Shown here: positions 43,891 through 55,468 of the stretch, piece by piece | Position numbering within the stretch: position 1 is the stretch's first letter | How the letters are laid out: every line of letters begins with the position of its first letter | NCBI GenBank assembly: GCA_951799425.1 | Contig: OX637393.1 | Span: forward strand, 3,540,501-3,604,500 | Direction of reading: 5' to 3' | Origin: Ilex aquifolium | Lineage: Eukaryota > Streptophyta > Magnoliopsida > Aquifoliales > Aquifoliaceae | DNA length: 64,000 nucleotides | Translations under genes and position numbers: made by a program | The notes under the pieces: generated by a model | Told to the model about the DNA's origin: nothing | Databases searched by the model: none | Seen by the model: the letters and a program-made list of their open reading frames with translations, nothing else

Positions 43891-45113
43891 CTCAACTGGC
43901 TGCTGCTGTCTCTAAGGCTGATCTTGATTTTATCAAGGCCATCCCGGTGCCTGTTTGTGGAGGGATTGACAAACGGTTTTGGTGGCCTAATTGCAAGGGA
44001 GTTTACACTGTCAAATCTGGCTATGTCTTGGGCAGCAAGACCTCGGTGGATCTTTCGGTGGGCTGTTCGTCCTTCTACCCTCATCCTAAGCTTTGGATTT
44101 GTATTTGGAACATGAAGGCTCTGCCTAAGGTTAGACATTTTTGGTGGAGGGCCTGTCACAATGCGGTTGCCTCTAAGGAAAACTTATTTAAACGGAATTG
44201 TTCTCCCTCTCCTTGCTGTCCTTTATGTTCTTGTTCCCTTGAATCTATTGAACATATTTTGTTTGATTGTGAATGGACTAAACGTGTCTGGTTTGGCATG
44301 AATTTATCAGTTGGAAGGGATGAGTATTCCTTTTTGTCGGTGGCTCAACGTTCCTCGAGGCTCTTGGAATCCATTGATGATGCTAGATGTAGGCTTGAGG
44401 TTCTGGGTAAGGTGGCTTCTGTTGGTTGGGTTATCTGGAAAGCTAGGAACCAGAAGGTGTTTTGTGATGTGGAGGTTAATGCCTATGCAGCGGTTTTGCG
44501 AGCCCAGTGTTTATGGAATGATCAATTACGGGTGCATGCTGGTTCCCAACCACTTTCTGAAGCTTCAACGACATCTGTGGAGCCTCCTTGTCCTCCTGTG
44601 GGTGAGTTCCTCATCTACTGTGACGGGTCCTTTGCTTCTAAGTCTGCTAAAGCTTCTTGTGGTGTTGTGGTTTGCAAAGAAGGGGGATCCCTGCTCCATG
44701 GAATGGCTAAATCCTTCTCGGCAGGTTCTCCCTTGATGGCAGAAGCAGAGGCTGTTCGGCAAGCATGTCTTTTGGCCGACTCTCTCCTGTTAACAAATGC
44801 TTCTATTTTGAATGATTGTCTTAGTTTGATTAAGCTTAGTTCTACGGAAGATGTCCCCCCGTGGGAAATTAGTTCCATTGTAGATGACATTAGATTTTTG
44901 GCTAGGTTACATAACCTTAGCTTTTCATACAAGCCTCGAGCCTGCAACAGGGCTGCTCATTGGGTGGCAGTCTCGATGCTAACCAATTCCCTGCCGTTGG
45001 ATTGGTTAGGCTCCCCCCCTCCCGAGCTTAAGGCTTCACTTTTGTCCGATTGTAATTCCAACTTTCCTACTTAATTTATATTCTGGTACCATGTTCTGAT
45101 CAAAAAAAAAAAA
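43891..45113 (+). mobile_element. 5'-truncated LINE insertion with intact 14-bp target duplication
   Basis: Identical AACATGAAATCTTT at 43,877-43,890 and 45,114-45,127 brackets the insertion. The right end has TACCATGTTCTGATC followed by an A-run, the usual 3' end of plant L1-type LINEs. The left end starts inside a coding domain, as expected after incomplete reverse transcription. It ends about 138 bp before the GDSL start codon, in the same orientation. Confidence 0.88.
43893..45074 (+). pseudogene. LINE ORF2 C-terminus: zf-RVT and RNase H (RVT_3), frame still open
   Basis: About 393 codons are open from the truncation point to TAA. The zf-RVT region covers roughly the first 150 codons: FWWPNCKGVYTVKSGY, LPKVRHFWWRACHNAV and a Cys/His cluster CCPLCSCSLESIEHILFDC. 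The RNase H domain begins IYCDGSFASKSAK and continues MAEAEAVRQACLLA, ILNDCLSLI and CNRAAHWVAV. The catalytic acids appear as Asp (CDGS), Glu (AEAE) and Asp (LNDCLS); the last position reads AAHWVA, where Asp is common. With no reverse transcriptase or endonuclease it cannot act alone. The absence of stops fits a recent insertion. Confidence 0.85.
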
Positions 45114-45251
45114 AACATGAAATCTTTTCATATCCACCCATGAACAACCATAGTGTTAGTGCTATAAGATTGGAGACAACAGTCCATTTGCCTCCATAAA
45201 AAAAAAGCCACCCAACTTTCTTTTCTCTCAGTTAGACACAACTACAATAAT

Positions 45252-48200
45252 ATGATCTCTACTAACAAGCATTTGTTAACCTATCTTCATCACTATCCTC
45301 TTGTCTTCCTGATCTTGTTTCTTCATGTGTTAAACTTTATCTGTAATGCTGAAGATCATAGTGCTAATCTATCCAAGAACAAGGCTTGGAACCACTCAGT
45401 TTCTGCTATTTTAATCTTTGGAGACTCAACAGCTGATCCAGGAAACAACAACTACATACAGACTCCTTTCAAGAGCAATTTTCCACCTTATGGGAGAGAT
45501 TTTACGGATCACATTCCGACCGGAAGGTTTACAAATGGGCGCCTTGGTAATGACTTTGTTGGTAAGAACATATTTTTTTGTTGTTTGAAAGAAAGGGTAC
45601 GTACGTTCACGCTGGTTAGTTCAGTGGTCGAACATGGGATAATTTGTTGTAAACACGTACATTTTGGCTCTAATTGATATTTGTGTTTATGATTGATTAC
45701 ATGTATCGGATTTCTAAGAAACATATGGTTGAGACGATTTTTTTGTTGAAAAATAAGAGTGATGTTTTTGGATGTGAATTGTCTGTGTTTGAATTGGTTT
45801 GTCTTTGAGTGCAGCTAAGTATCTTGGTGTCAAAGAGAATGTGCCTCCATATTTGGACCCAACACTGGGCATTGAGGAGCTGATGACTGGAGTTAGTTTC
45901 GCCTCTGCTGGATCTGGATTCGACCCTCTTACACCAAGAATAAGCGTCTCTCTCTCTCTCTCTCTCTCTCTCTATACATGTTACAATCTCAACTATGGCT
46001 CCAATCTCATTTCTTTCCCACCAACTATTGAGTCTCACAGTATCATTTCCACTAATTGAATTGATTTTACATTGCCCAAAACCAATCGTCTAACATGTTT
46101 TCCATGCAAAATGTCCGAATACAATTCCAACGCTAGCTCAAGTGATAATAGAGATGAGCTGTAAACCCAGACATCTTGAGTTTGAATCTTAGTAGTCATT
46201 TGGTAAATCCATCATGAATTACCTGGTCCTAATGTGAATGGTATGCCTTTGATTAAATCGGGAATGAGATTAGTTGAGGTGCGCATAATAAGTTGGTCCG
46301 AATATTCCTGACCGTTGAACCCAAAAAATAAAAATGTCCAAATGCACATTTAAATATGCACTTTCAATGTATGTAGTTGGGATAGTGTAAAACCAATAAC
46401 CGTAGATGAAGGTACAAAGTGAAAAATACGAGAGAGGTTAATGTAAAAGCAATGACCATAATTAGAATAATAATATGAGAAAAGTGATAGTTGAGGGAGT
46501 TAATTATTTGAGAGCTAAGACGTATTGACGGGTTAAAGCGGAATTTTCCAGTATACGTAAAATATATGTTGTTTTTCTCTTTCTTTTATATATTTTTTTT
46601 CAATATTTTGAAATACAGCTCCTTCATTTATGTGGGTTTGTCTCATTTCAGAATGTGATCTCACTGTCTAAACAACTACATTACTTCAAAGAGTATCAAA
46701 GAAGATTGGAGGTTGCAATTGGGAATAAAAGAACAAAGCATCTGATAAAGAATGCTTTGTTCTTTATCAGTGCTGGGACGAATGACTTTGTTGTCAATTA
46801 TTTTACTGTACCCATTCGAAGGAAGACCTACAACCTCCCAAGTTACATGGCTTTCTTGTTGCAGCAAGTCCAGCAGTTCATGCAGGTTTGGTTATTTTAT
46901 TTATTATTTTATCTTACGTTATTATTTTTAGAAACCCGACAGAAATCGATATAAAAATAACGAATTTTTGGTTTAAATTTAAAGGAGTCTGGTGGTAAAT
47001 GGGTAGATTGGTTAGACCCTATCAAATAAGTAGATCGACATGGTCCAGATTAAACACTACTTGAACTCACTGAATATGACTTATACACAACACATACTCG
47101 ACATGACACAAATCCGATTATATATAAGGGTTGGGGAGTTACAGTAGTGGTGGGTTAGGTGAAAGGGAGGAAGATGAATGATAAAATTGGTAATTTAATT
47201 TTTTAATTTAAGAAAAAAATTATTCATTTTATAACATGCGCTTAATTAGCGTGTGCAATTACCGCGCTGTTACGAAAAAAAAATGGATTCTGTTAGTTTT
47301 ACAGTTTGTTCACAAATTGAAGGGGGTTAAGTGAAATTCATAAAAGTAGAGGGGCGTGAAGTGAGATCGATGTTTATTAAGTTAATTTTTACTTCATAGA
47401 AAAAGTATGAGCATAAGTTCGATTAAGTGATAATGAAATTTTAAACATAAAACTGAGTGTTAAAATTTTTATTCACGGGTTATATGAATCAACACAAATA
47501 CGACACGAAAATAAATGCGTCAACAAGAGACAATATAATTAGTTCAATAGGTTGAGCCGTAACTTTTTTGAGCGGTAACTTAAGTTGATTTCAACAGCAT
47601 TTTTGACATGTTAGAACATTTTTGGTACGTCCATGGAATAATGGATGGACCAGGTAGGTGGTCCAGTTTCATCTGTGCAAAGTATTAATTAGTGCATTAA
47701 ATGATAGTCAAGTTGTTCCGATTTGGATCCTAACATTTAAAATTCTTGTCGTTTTACTTGGAAAAATGTTATTTGGACTTAATTCAATGTAATTATTGGA
47801 TTGAAAGTGAACTTTATTTAACATTGAAATTCATGGGTGTTCGGGCCAATTTACGCAGACCTCGACCTCGACTAATTCCTTTTCACTATCACTATAATCA
47901 AGGATCTATACACCTCTTTTTTTTTTTCACTTAACCTGCAGGGACTGTGGGATGAAGGGGCTCGGAGAATCGGCATGGCTGGTCTGCCTCCGATGGGTTG
48001 CTTGCCCATTGTCATCACCATCAACTCCGAGAACGCAATTTCCCGGCGCGGTTGTATCGATTTCTTCTCCGCCGTGGCCAGAGAGTACAATATAATGCTC
48101 TTGAATGAATTGAGTGCTATGCAATTTAGATTAGCAAATATTGGTGCTCGGATTGCCTATGCGGACATATATGGACCATTGGCAGACATGACCCAAGGCC

Positions 48201-49386
48201 ACAAGTTTGGTGAGTTAATCATTCTTGTTCTATTTTTCTTTTTTTTTTTTCTAAAATTATATCCTATTCACAAAGTGACTTGTAGTTATATAGAGTTCTT
48301 ACCCTTTTCCCGTATAAAAAAAATCACAATATTAAAATAAATATTAGGTCTTGTAATTTGAATAAGAATTATTGTTGTATATGTTTACGATGTGATTATA
48401 TAAAATAGGATGTTCCATAGAACAATTCGCTGGATATTATAGGAGATTTTGATCTTATATAGGATGATTAGCAATAACCCGTGACTAAAATTAATATGCA
48501 ATACGAAAAATGAGCATTAATTATACAATATTTATATTTTTTTGTCTTTAATTATGTAATTTAAAATTAAAGTAAATAGAGAGAAAATAAGATAAAGGTA
48601 GGTGTGGATTAGTGGAGTTGTCTGTTATTGAGGAGTGCGTTGATTGAATTGTCTGAATCAGGGGTTGTGCAGAGAATATGATATTTTTAAATGAAAAAAA
48701 AAATTTGGGAAGAATTTTATACCATTAGATCAAAGTAGATAAAATGGTTAATAGAACTTTTGGTCTCAAAAGTATGCCTGTTTTGTTAGATTGGTTCTCA
48801 TTGTATTAATTTTATCAATTTGATTCTTAAAGTTTCTATTTGTGTCTATTTGGTTTTTAATCAGACAATTCATTAAGTTTTTTGACAGAAGTTGTCACAT
48901 ATTATTCTTTCAGATGGTATCACGTGACTAATACGTGATCATTTCGTTAAAAACTTAACGACCCGTTTGTGGATGGATCATTTAAACACGAATTGAATAT
49001 TTTAGAGACTAAATTGATAAAATTAATATTTTAATAACCAAACTGACAAAATGTGTATGCTTTAGGGACCAAAAATACTATTAACTCTAAATAAAAATTT
49101 GATCAATTTCTACGATTATTGTGTTTTTAAGAATTTAACTTTTTACATGTAATATTCGATAAATAATATGTTGTGTTTTCTTTTTGTGCTAGATTTTGCT
49201 GAGGTTAGTCGTGGTTGTTGTGGTACGGGCTTACTTGAAACAACATTCATGTGCAATCCAACATCGTTCGTTTGCCCGGATGCATCTAAGTATGTATTTT
49301 TCGATTCGATTCATCCGACGGAGAAGACATACTCGATCATTTTCCAATCTCTCCAATCTACCGTTGATTACCTCATACGGGACTAA
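45252..49386 (+). CDS. GDSL esterase/lipase (SGNH hydrolase), 5 exons
   Basis: Exons 45252-45561, 45815-45945, 46652-46885, 47942-48209 and 49193-49386 join in frame to 379 codons (378 residues), a usual length for plant GDSL lipases. A hydrophobic N-terminus (HHYPLVFLILFLHVLNFICNA) is a likely signal peptide, so secretion to the wall is expected. Block I is IFGDSTADPGNNN with the nucleophile Ser, block II has ASAGSG, block III is ISAGTNDF (oxyanion Asn), and block V is FFDSIHPTE with catalytic Asp and His. LPPMGCLP and CCGTG are also family hallmarks. All splice sites are GT-AG; the donor of intron 2 runs straight into a CT microsatellite. Intron 2 holds a SINE, intron 3 GTGTCG repeats, intron 4 a MITE. 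The substrate cannot be inferred. Appears intact. Confidence 0.94.
46124..46331 (+). mobile_element. SINE in intron 2 of the GDSL gene
   Basis: A near full-length copy: CTAGCTCAAGTGATAATAGA (A-box-like), TTGAGTTTGAATCTTAG (B-box-like), CTTTGATTAAATCGGGA, and the tail CCGTTGAACCCAAAAAATAA. Flanks AAATGTCCGAATACA (46,109-46,123) and AAATGTCCAAATGCA (46,332-46,346) match at 13 of 15 positions. Same strand as the host gene. Confidence 0.7.
46985..47545. repeat. GTGTCG-type repeat pieces in intron 3 of the GDSL gene
   Basis: 46,985-47,130 has ACATGGTCCAGATTAAACAC, CTCGACATGACACAAATCCG and similar. 47,395-47,545 has AGCATAAGTTCGATTAAGTG through TTCACGGGTTATATGAATCA, matching 3120-3250. A partial SINE tail lies at about 47,840-47,905. 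Confidence 0.45.
48747..49086. repeat. MITE-like inverted repeat in intron 4 of the GDSL gene
   Basis: The left end GTTAATAGAACTTTTGGTCTC and the inverted right end GTTAATAGTATTTTTGGTCC continue as imperfect arms of about 90 bp, sharing TATTAATTTTATCAATTTnnT. No target duplication was recognised. The right end is about 105 bp before the exon 5 acceptor. Confidence 0.6.
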
Positions 49387-51022
49387 AGAGTTTGACTCAA
49401 TAATCGAGGATGGTTCAGTTTTAGTTAAGTTGTATGATTAGTTTAGGAATCCCAAATATCTAGTGGACCATATCACCTGTTGTGTGAGATCAAAAGTGCG
49501 CTCTCTTATTGTTTGTAGAGGGAGATATTACATTAAGGCCTCTGATAAAGGAGCAGAAGCATTAGTAGGCACTTGCTTGTTTTGTATGTTTAGACAGTGA
49601 TTTTTTTGATGAAAATGATAATAATTACCAGTTTCTTTGCGAAAAAGCATCATAGCATTGTGCACATAAGATTGTTAGACAGGTGGGAATACTTTTCGTA
49701 TTGATTTGTGCTGCACATGAAAATGCGTATAATGAGAAGTGCATTATATGTAATAGCCCTAAGTTGTTCTAGCAACTCATCTCCATTTTGCATCCCTATT
49801 TTTCACCTTTAAATGACAGAAGACAATGTGGCCATTTGAAGCTTAGGTGACATGCAATATGCCCTTATGATACTAGTATGTTTTGGATCGACACTTGCTG
49901 CCATATGGATCTCATTTGGTCTTCTTAATGTCATCAGGAAAAAGCCGAAGTGGAAGAAGATGAGAGATTTGAAGAAGAATCTGAAGAGGAGTCTGAGGAA
50001 GAACCTGATGTCAGTATATTGTCACCCAGTCCTTCATATCAACCATCTTTTCCTTTCAGTTTGTGTTCAGAGATGGGTTTCACTTGTGTTTTCTTGTTTT
50101 ATGAAATGGCTAGACAGTCTCATATGAGTTTTTTTTTTGGGCAATGCTGTTGACAGAAGCGGAAAGGAACCCAAGGTGCCATTGAGATTGAGAATCCTAA
50201 CTTGAATAAGGCAAAGATGCTCAAAGCTAGAGATGTTGATGTAAGATACATACGTTTTTCATTTGTTTAGAATTTTGTGATAACTGCAGTGTGTAATATT
50301 CTTTTTGTTTTGCAGATTGAGAAAACAACTGAACTTTCAAGACGTGAGAGGTTTGTGAATGCTTGTCTACTTTCCACTTTATCAATTTCGTCTCCCTTTG
50401 TTCATTTTTCCTGTTTTTGTAATTCCCAATGGGCAAAGAGTAAAGAGAAAACAAAAAATTGTTCAATCCTTCCTTCGGGAATCGGTTTCTTTCTCCTTTG
50501 TCTGAGTATCTGATTCTCTTCATCTCATGGAATTGTAATTCTCCCTACGCAGCCCAAGCTTGAAAAGGAAAATGCCCACCACCTTCCTCATCTTTTGAAA
50601 AAAAATGGTCAACCCTTGAGGTCCATTGGTATAATAAAATTGCCTGGAAGCCATCTGGTTCCATTTTCTTTTTGAATTTGTAACTTTTGTAATGTTGTTT
50701 TCAAGTGAAAGAGAATTTTTTTTTCTTATGCTTTCTTTTGTTTGTTCACAGAGAGGAGATAGAAAAACAGAAGGCTCATGAAAGATATATGAAGCTGCAA
50801 GAACAAGGGAAAACAGAACAATCAAAAAAAGATTTAGGTAAGACACTAGATTAGTATAGTTCATTCATATGCTTTGAAGAATTGGTGTTACTTCTAGTTG
50901 CCTGGGCATTAGTTAGATTTGGTGTTTAACTGTATTTTGAGGTAGACTTTTTTTGAGTAATTTTGTGTACTGGGGCATACTTCTGCTTATGTAATGATAA
51001 TGTAATGATTTTGGTTAGTGTC
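49386..51022 (+). pseudogene. Partial duplicate of the PDAP1-type gene (exons 3-6 only)
   Basis: Homologous to the gene at 32,352: 49,386-49,593 matches 32,818-33,036 (intron 1), then homology jumps to 34,065 and continues to about 35,533, so about 1.0 kb including exon 2 is missing. Exon equivalents with all splice sites kept: 49938-50009, 50157-50240, 50316-50350, 50752-50837. Coding changes include Ser to Phe (AGATCT to AGATTT), Val to Ala and Lys to Arg, with no stop. Exons 1, 2, 7 and 8 and the promoter are absent, and element 2 interrupts it at GTGTC. It cannot make the full protein but could add exons to a GDSL read-through transcript. Confidence 0.88.
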
Positions 51023-51752
51023 TGATGGTGTAAATCTATGTGAATGAGCTACTGAACAAGATTAATTCGTATGAACAATCTTCTTGGGGCTAAGTAGGGT
51101 GTCTGAGCTGCATGGCTCATATATAATAATGCTGGTTGATGTTTGGGGGAATGAGGATAGGGATGATAACACGACAGAATTATAGTGGTTCACCGGCCTG
51201 AGCTCGGCTAGTCCACTCAGTAATGGAGTCTCTAGCTCATTTTCCTCTTACTTGTGGTGTTGAATGTATTACAGTAGAATATTCAGGGTATTAGGGTTTC
51301 CAGTCGCTCTCTCTTCCCGATGGAGGCTGTCCTCCCTTTTTATAGCCTCATACTTACCTCTAATACGGAGTTATGTCCTATATTGAAGGGATCAAGCCCT
51401 ACCTCCATCTATAATCCCGGGATCGCTTAAAATCCATTCGGCCGGCTTTCAAAGACCTCCTCCTGGTATAAATCTTCACCTTTCTCTATGGGATCCTCTC
51501 CTTGATTTTAGGAGAGGATCGTGGTTGGTTACAAATTTCGTGCTTTGGATTGGCTTCATTCTCCTTATGATGGTATCTGCTGTCGACTTGCTGTCCTCTT
51601 AACATTTATCACCTTGTGTCTTCAGCTGGGAGTACAAGTGTTGACTGGTCGAGCTCAGACCGTGGCTGGGTGAGCTCGGTTTATCTTCCCTGTCCTCCAG
51701 AGCTGAGCTCTTTTCCTGAGCTCGTGTCTGGGGTTTATTTTAAGTATCATCA
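51023..51752 (-). repeat. 3' LTR of element 2
   Basis: 730 bp, TGATG...CATCA. In element orientation it opens TGATGATACTTAAAATAAAC, close to the LTR start of element 1, and has TATAAAAAGG (inverse of plus CCTTTTTATA near 51,335). The other LTR lies outside the window, so its age cannot be estimated here. Confidence 0.88.
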
Positions 51753-51772
51753 GTTGCCCCCCAGCCCTTGCC
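51753..51772 (-). promoter_or_regulatory. Polypurine tract of element 2
   Basis: The inverse of GTTGCCCCCCAGCCCTTGCC is purine-rich, abuts the LTR and matches the tract of element 1. It fixes the element's orientation. Confidence 0.75.
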
Positions 51773-53155
51773 TTAGGATCTTAGGCAGGGGCTGACCTGT
51801 ATTCCAGTCAGAGTTAAATATGCACGTGGCTTAGCACGTGACTTGAAGATTTTTGACGGTTAGTAGAAATCATGACTCTCCTCGACTCCCGCGCATGTCT
51901 CAGCCCACGTTCCCCAAGCTTTAAATGCCCCAAAACGGCTACCTGAATCGTTTCTGCGCACTATTCATCTTCTTCTCTACTTCTTCGTCTCTGTTCTTCT
52001 TGCGATTTCAGACGATCTTACTCAAACTTTCCTGATTTCTTGCTCTAAATCGGTTCCCCTGTGTTCGATTTGAAGACCCACAGTGCCTCCCCTTCTGATT
52101 TGGCCCTTGGTTCGTTCGTTGCTTTCTTTCCACTAGGTACGTGTTTTCTGCCCCCTTTCTTCGTTCTGGATCCCTCGAGTTCGAGGTGGTTGCTGCGTTT
52201 TTGGTCTTTTAGGTTCTTTTATTTCTGGCGTTGCGATTATTGCTTATCCCCTCTTCCTCGCTTCGTGGGCTGGAGTTCGATTGTGCACATACTAGCTGTT
52301 GGTAGTTACTGTGCTGACCCTAGGGTTATTAGGGAGAGTTTGATCAGTGTTCCCCCTCTTTATCTCTCCTTTAATCTTCCTTTTTCCTGCCCAATCATGT
52401 CTGCCTCCTCCGGTGCTACTTGTTCCTCTGTCTCCCTACTGGGCAATAGATCTGGGGACACTGATTTAGGAGACGTGGGTGACGAAATTGATAACTTTCC
52501 TGGTGTGGAGGCTGTAGAAACCGAGGTGGGTACCGAGGAGCCTCCCTCTACTTCTTCTCCCATGCCCCCCAGACCTGATAAAGGCAAAGTCAAGGTGAGT
52601 GGAGTCGGGGTTGAAGAGAAGACCTCATATTTGGGGTCGGCCTTCAGGCATGCCGAGTCTGTGGGCTACAACAAAGAGGCCCCTGAGCTAATGAAGGCTT
52701 ATAAAGTTCGGTACGGTTTTCCTCCTGGGGTCGAACCCTGGTGTCCAGACAAATCCGTATACTATGTAGAACAAGTATGCAATAGGGTCTGCTTCTTTCT
52801 TGCCGCCTTTGATAACGGTCTTCGCTTTCCTCTGCACCCCTTCATCAAGGTTGTTCTGCAACATTTTCATGTGTGCCTTTCCCAGATTTTCCCCAACTTC
52901 TATGGCGTCATGGTTGGTTTTCTAGTCATCTTCAGGAAGCATAAACTCGGGGTTCCCAGCATTTCCTTGTTTCTAGAGTTCTTTAATGTTAAACCGACCT
53001 CTGAAGGCTTCTTGTATGCCTCTAAGTGTGCCAACGTTAGACAGCTTATTTCTAACATTCCGACCTCTCATAAGCACTGGAAGGAGCATTTCTTTTTTGT
53101 CGGGGGCACCAATTGGGAGTATAACCCTGCTGATAAGACTGATACTCTCGGTATC

Positions 53156-55468
53156 TGATTGATCAAAAACAATCCTATTCCTAACCCTTTAACTACTATC
53201 CTTCAAATGATGCAATGTATGAGCGGAAGGAAGGATTTCTCCCCCTTTGGGATAGTGTGAAAAGAAAGGGCAATAGGAAAGGGAAATGGGATGATGTAGA
53301 TATGGAATGTGTATGCACAAAAATGCTCCCCAATCGCAAGGAGACTTTCGTGAGTTGTGTTTTACTTGGAAAGTATTCCAAGGTCGATTCCACAGGGAAG
53401 GAAGTGAGCAAATGTGAAAGTGATTTAGTGCAAAAGAAAGTGTAAAATTCTTGTTGTTGGAAATTGTTTGGTGAAGTGTGTGTTGGTGAAATTAGAATGA
53501 GAAAACAAGTGTTGGCAATTCCAAGAGATCCCTCCAATGGGTATACTATCTCAACTCAAAACACTCCTCCGATTGAGCAAGAATGAACGGTTGATTCACG
53601 GGAAGCCGAGGATGATGATGGTGAGTGCCTAAGCATAAACCGTGACTAGGCCTACGGGTTATCAAAGACTCACCAAATCATCCACCTTCAATCCGGTCAA
53701 ACCGAACCATGGGACTCTAAAGAGAGGGTGTAGAAAGAGTTGAAATGGTATACCCCAATGAGGATTCCCCTTGGTCTTGCCAACAAAAAGTGCTTAGCTA
53801 CTCATACTTGAACTAGACATGATAATGTAAAGGTAATGCATTCTAAGGCTATGGAGTTTTTAAGTAACTAAGAGCAAGAAATCCTAGACTAGAAGTGAAT
53901 GAAATGAAGAGCTATTTTATATCTATGAACAAGAATAATCTTGAAAGCATTAATGGTAGAACATAAATGGGAGCATTCAACTAACCAAACATGAAGGGAA
54001 AACAACATTTATGGCATTCAATGAACTACTAAGATTCTTACTCAAGATTACAAGACAAATGCAGTAGGAGAAATGGTAAAATCGTCACTTTCTCTCTCTA
54101 AAAAACCACTATTCATCCTCTTCTCTGCCTAGAGCTCCTCTCTCTAAAACTATATCTAATGTCATACATGATGAATCAATATCCCCCCAAGGAGACTCTT
54201 GCTTTCCCCCCAAAACGTGCCTGGAGAGAGAGGGAGGTCTACAGAGTTGATCTCCATCACTAGGGGTGCAGCAACATGGGCTGGACAGGGGGTGAGGCAG
54301 AGCTGTCTGCCCACTCAGCTTCCTTCTTCTTCTCTCTCTTCATTAATTATCAAGACTCATCCAAATCAATGCAGGGGTGAGGGAGGCTCCAGGATGTGTA
54401 AGGGATGTCAGGAAGCATGTAGGAGAAGTGCATGTGGGACCCTCCAAGCCGCAAAGTTGAGTTACAGGCTGTCTGGAGAAAAGTGCAAAAACCTTCCGGA
54501 AGGTCGACATACACCTACCGGAAGGTCGCTGAAAGAACAGTTAAATGAAAAGAATCAAATGCAAGAACTTCCGGAAGGTCGACATCAGTAGCAAAAATCT
54601 TCCGGAAGGTTCATTCCAGTAGCCAAAACCTTCCGGAAGGTTCATTCCAGAAGACAAAACCTTCCGGAAGATTTTGGCAGTCAAAAAGAAACCTAAGGCA
54701 AAACCTTCCGGAAGGTCCATTCCAGTAGACAAGTCCTTCCGGAAGGTTTTACTCCAGTAGCTAAAATCTTCCGGAAGGTTCATTCCAGAAAACAAAACCT
54801 TCCGGAAGATTTTGGCAGTCAAAAAGAAACCCAAGGCAAAACCTTCCGGAAGGTCCATTCCAGTAGACAAGTCCTTCCGGAAGGTTTTACTCCAGTAGCT
54901 AAAATCTTCCGGAAGGTTTTACTCCAGTAGCTAAAATCTTCCGGAAGGTTCATTCCAGAAAACAAAACCTTCCGGAAGATTTTGGCAGTCAAAAAGAAAC
55001 CCAAGGCAAAACCTTCCGGAAGGTCCATTCCAGTAGACAAGTCATTCCGGAAGGTTTTACTCCAGTAGCTAAAATCTTCCGGAAGGTTCATTCCAGTGGA
55101 CAAAACCTTCCGGAAGGTTCATTCCAGTGGACAAAACCTTCCGGAAGGTATTAGCTGTGAACAAGGCATCCAGGGTTTTTAGCAAAACCTTCCGGAAGGA
55201 CGACATACACCTTCCGGAAGGTTTTCAGACTGTGAGCAAAAATTGGATTTCTTTCCCCTCCAGACCATCCTTAAAGCTACCCCATACACTCCATTAGCCT
55301 CATAAAACACCATGGGGGTTTAAATCATGTCATTTACATCATTTTACATGCATTCACCCAAAATTCCATCAAGCCACAAACAAAACCAAAACACTCCCAT
55401 TTATTGACAAAAAAGGTGAAACAAAAGCACATTAGCACACCATACATGTCATTGTTATGTGCTAATCA
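53156..55468. mobile_element. Solo-LTR-like insertion inside aORF1, 2313 bp
   Basis: An exact 5-bp duplication GTATC (53,151-53,155 and 55,469-55,473) brackets a segment beginning TGATTGATC and ending GTGCTAATCA, i.e. TGATT...AATCA. No coding domain, primer site or polypurine tract was seen inside. TG...CA ends with a 5-bp duplication fit a solo LTR of a long-LTR gypsy element or a non-coding relative. Its right part holds the TTCCGGAA array. The codons on either side (GI and PTAW) join to match element 1. Confidence 0.78.
54494..55219. repeat. Array of about 22 TTCCGGAA palindromes (heat-shock-element-like)
   Basis: I count 21 exact TTCCGGAA plus one TACCGGAA in about 725 bp, most within the larger palindrome ACCTTCCGGAAGGT. 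They sit in a higher-order repeat of about 130-170 bp with TTTTGGCAGTCAAAAAGAAA, GGTCCATTCCAGTAGACAAG and ACTCCAGTAGCTAAAATC between palindromes. Every site has the TTCnnGAA form of two inverted heat-shock-factor half sites. Six (starting 54,600, 54,631, 54,769, 54,939, 55,077 and 55,108) continue to TTCCGGAAGGTTC, the three-unit TTCnnGAAnnTTC form. Leu/Phe/Arg-rich frames on the minus strand here are repeat artefacts. Confidence 0.9.

Noticed and set aside
52061..52396. N-terminal extension of aORF1 upstream of MSASSG
   Set aside because: The frame is open, but the counterpart in element 1 is poorly alignable and both copies share a clear Met at MSASSGAT; the upstream part is more likely 5' UTR.
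54494..55219. Minus-strand frames of about 100 codons across the TTCCGGAA array as a repeat protein gene
   Set aside because: The frames exist only because the repeat units lack stops; codon content simply follows the palindromes, and no start context or other exon supports them.
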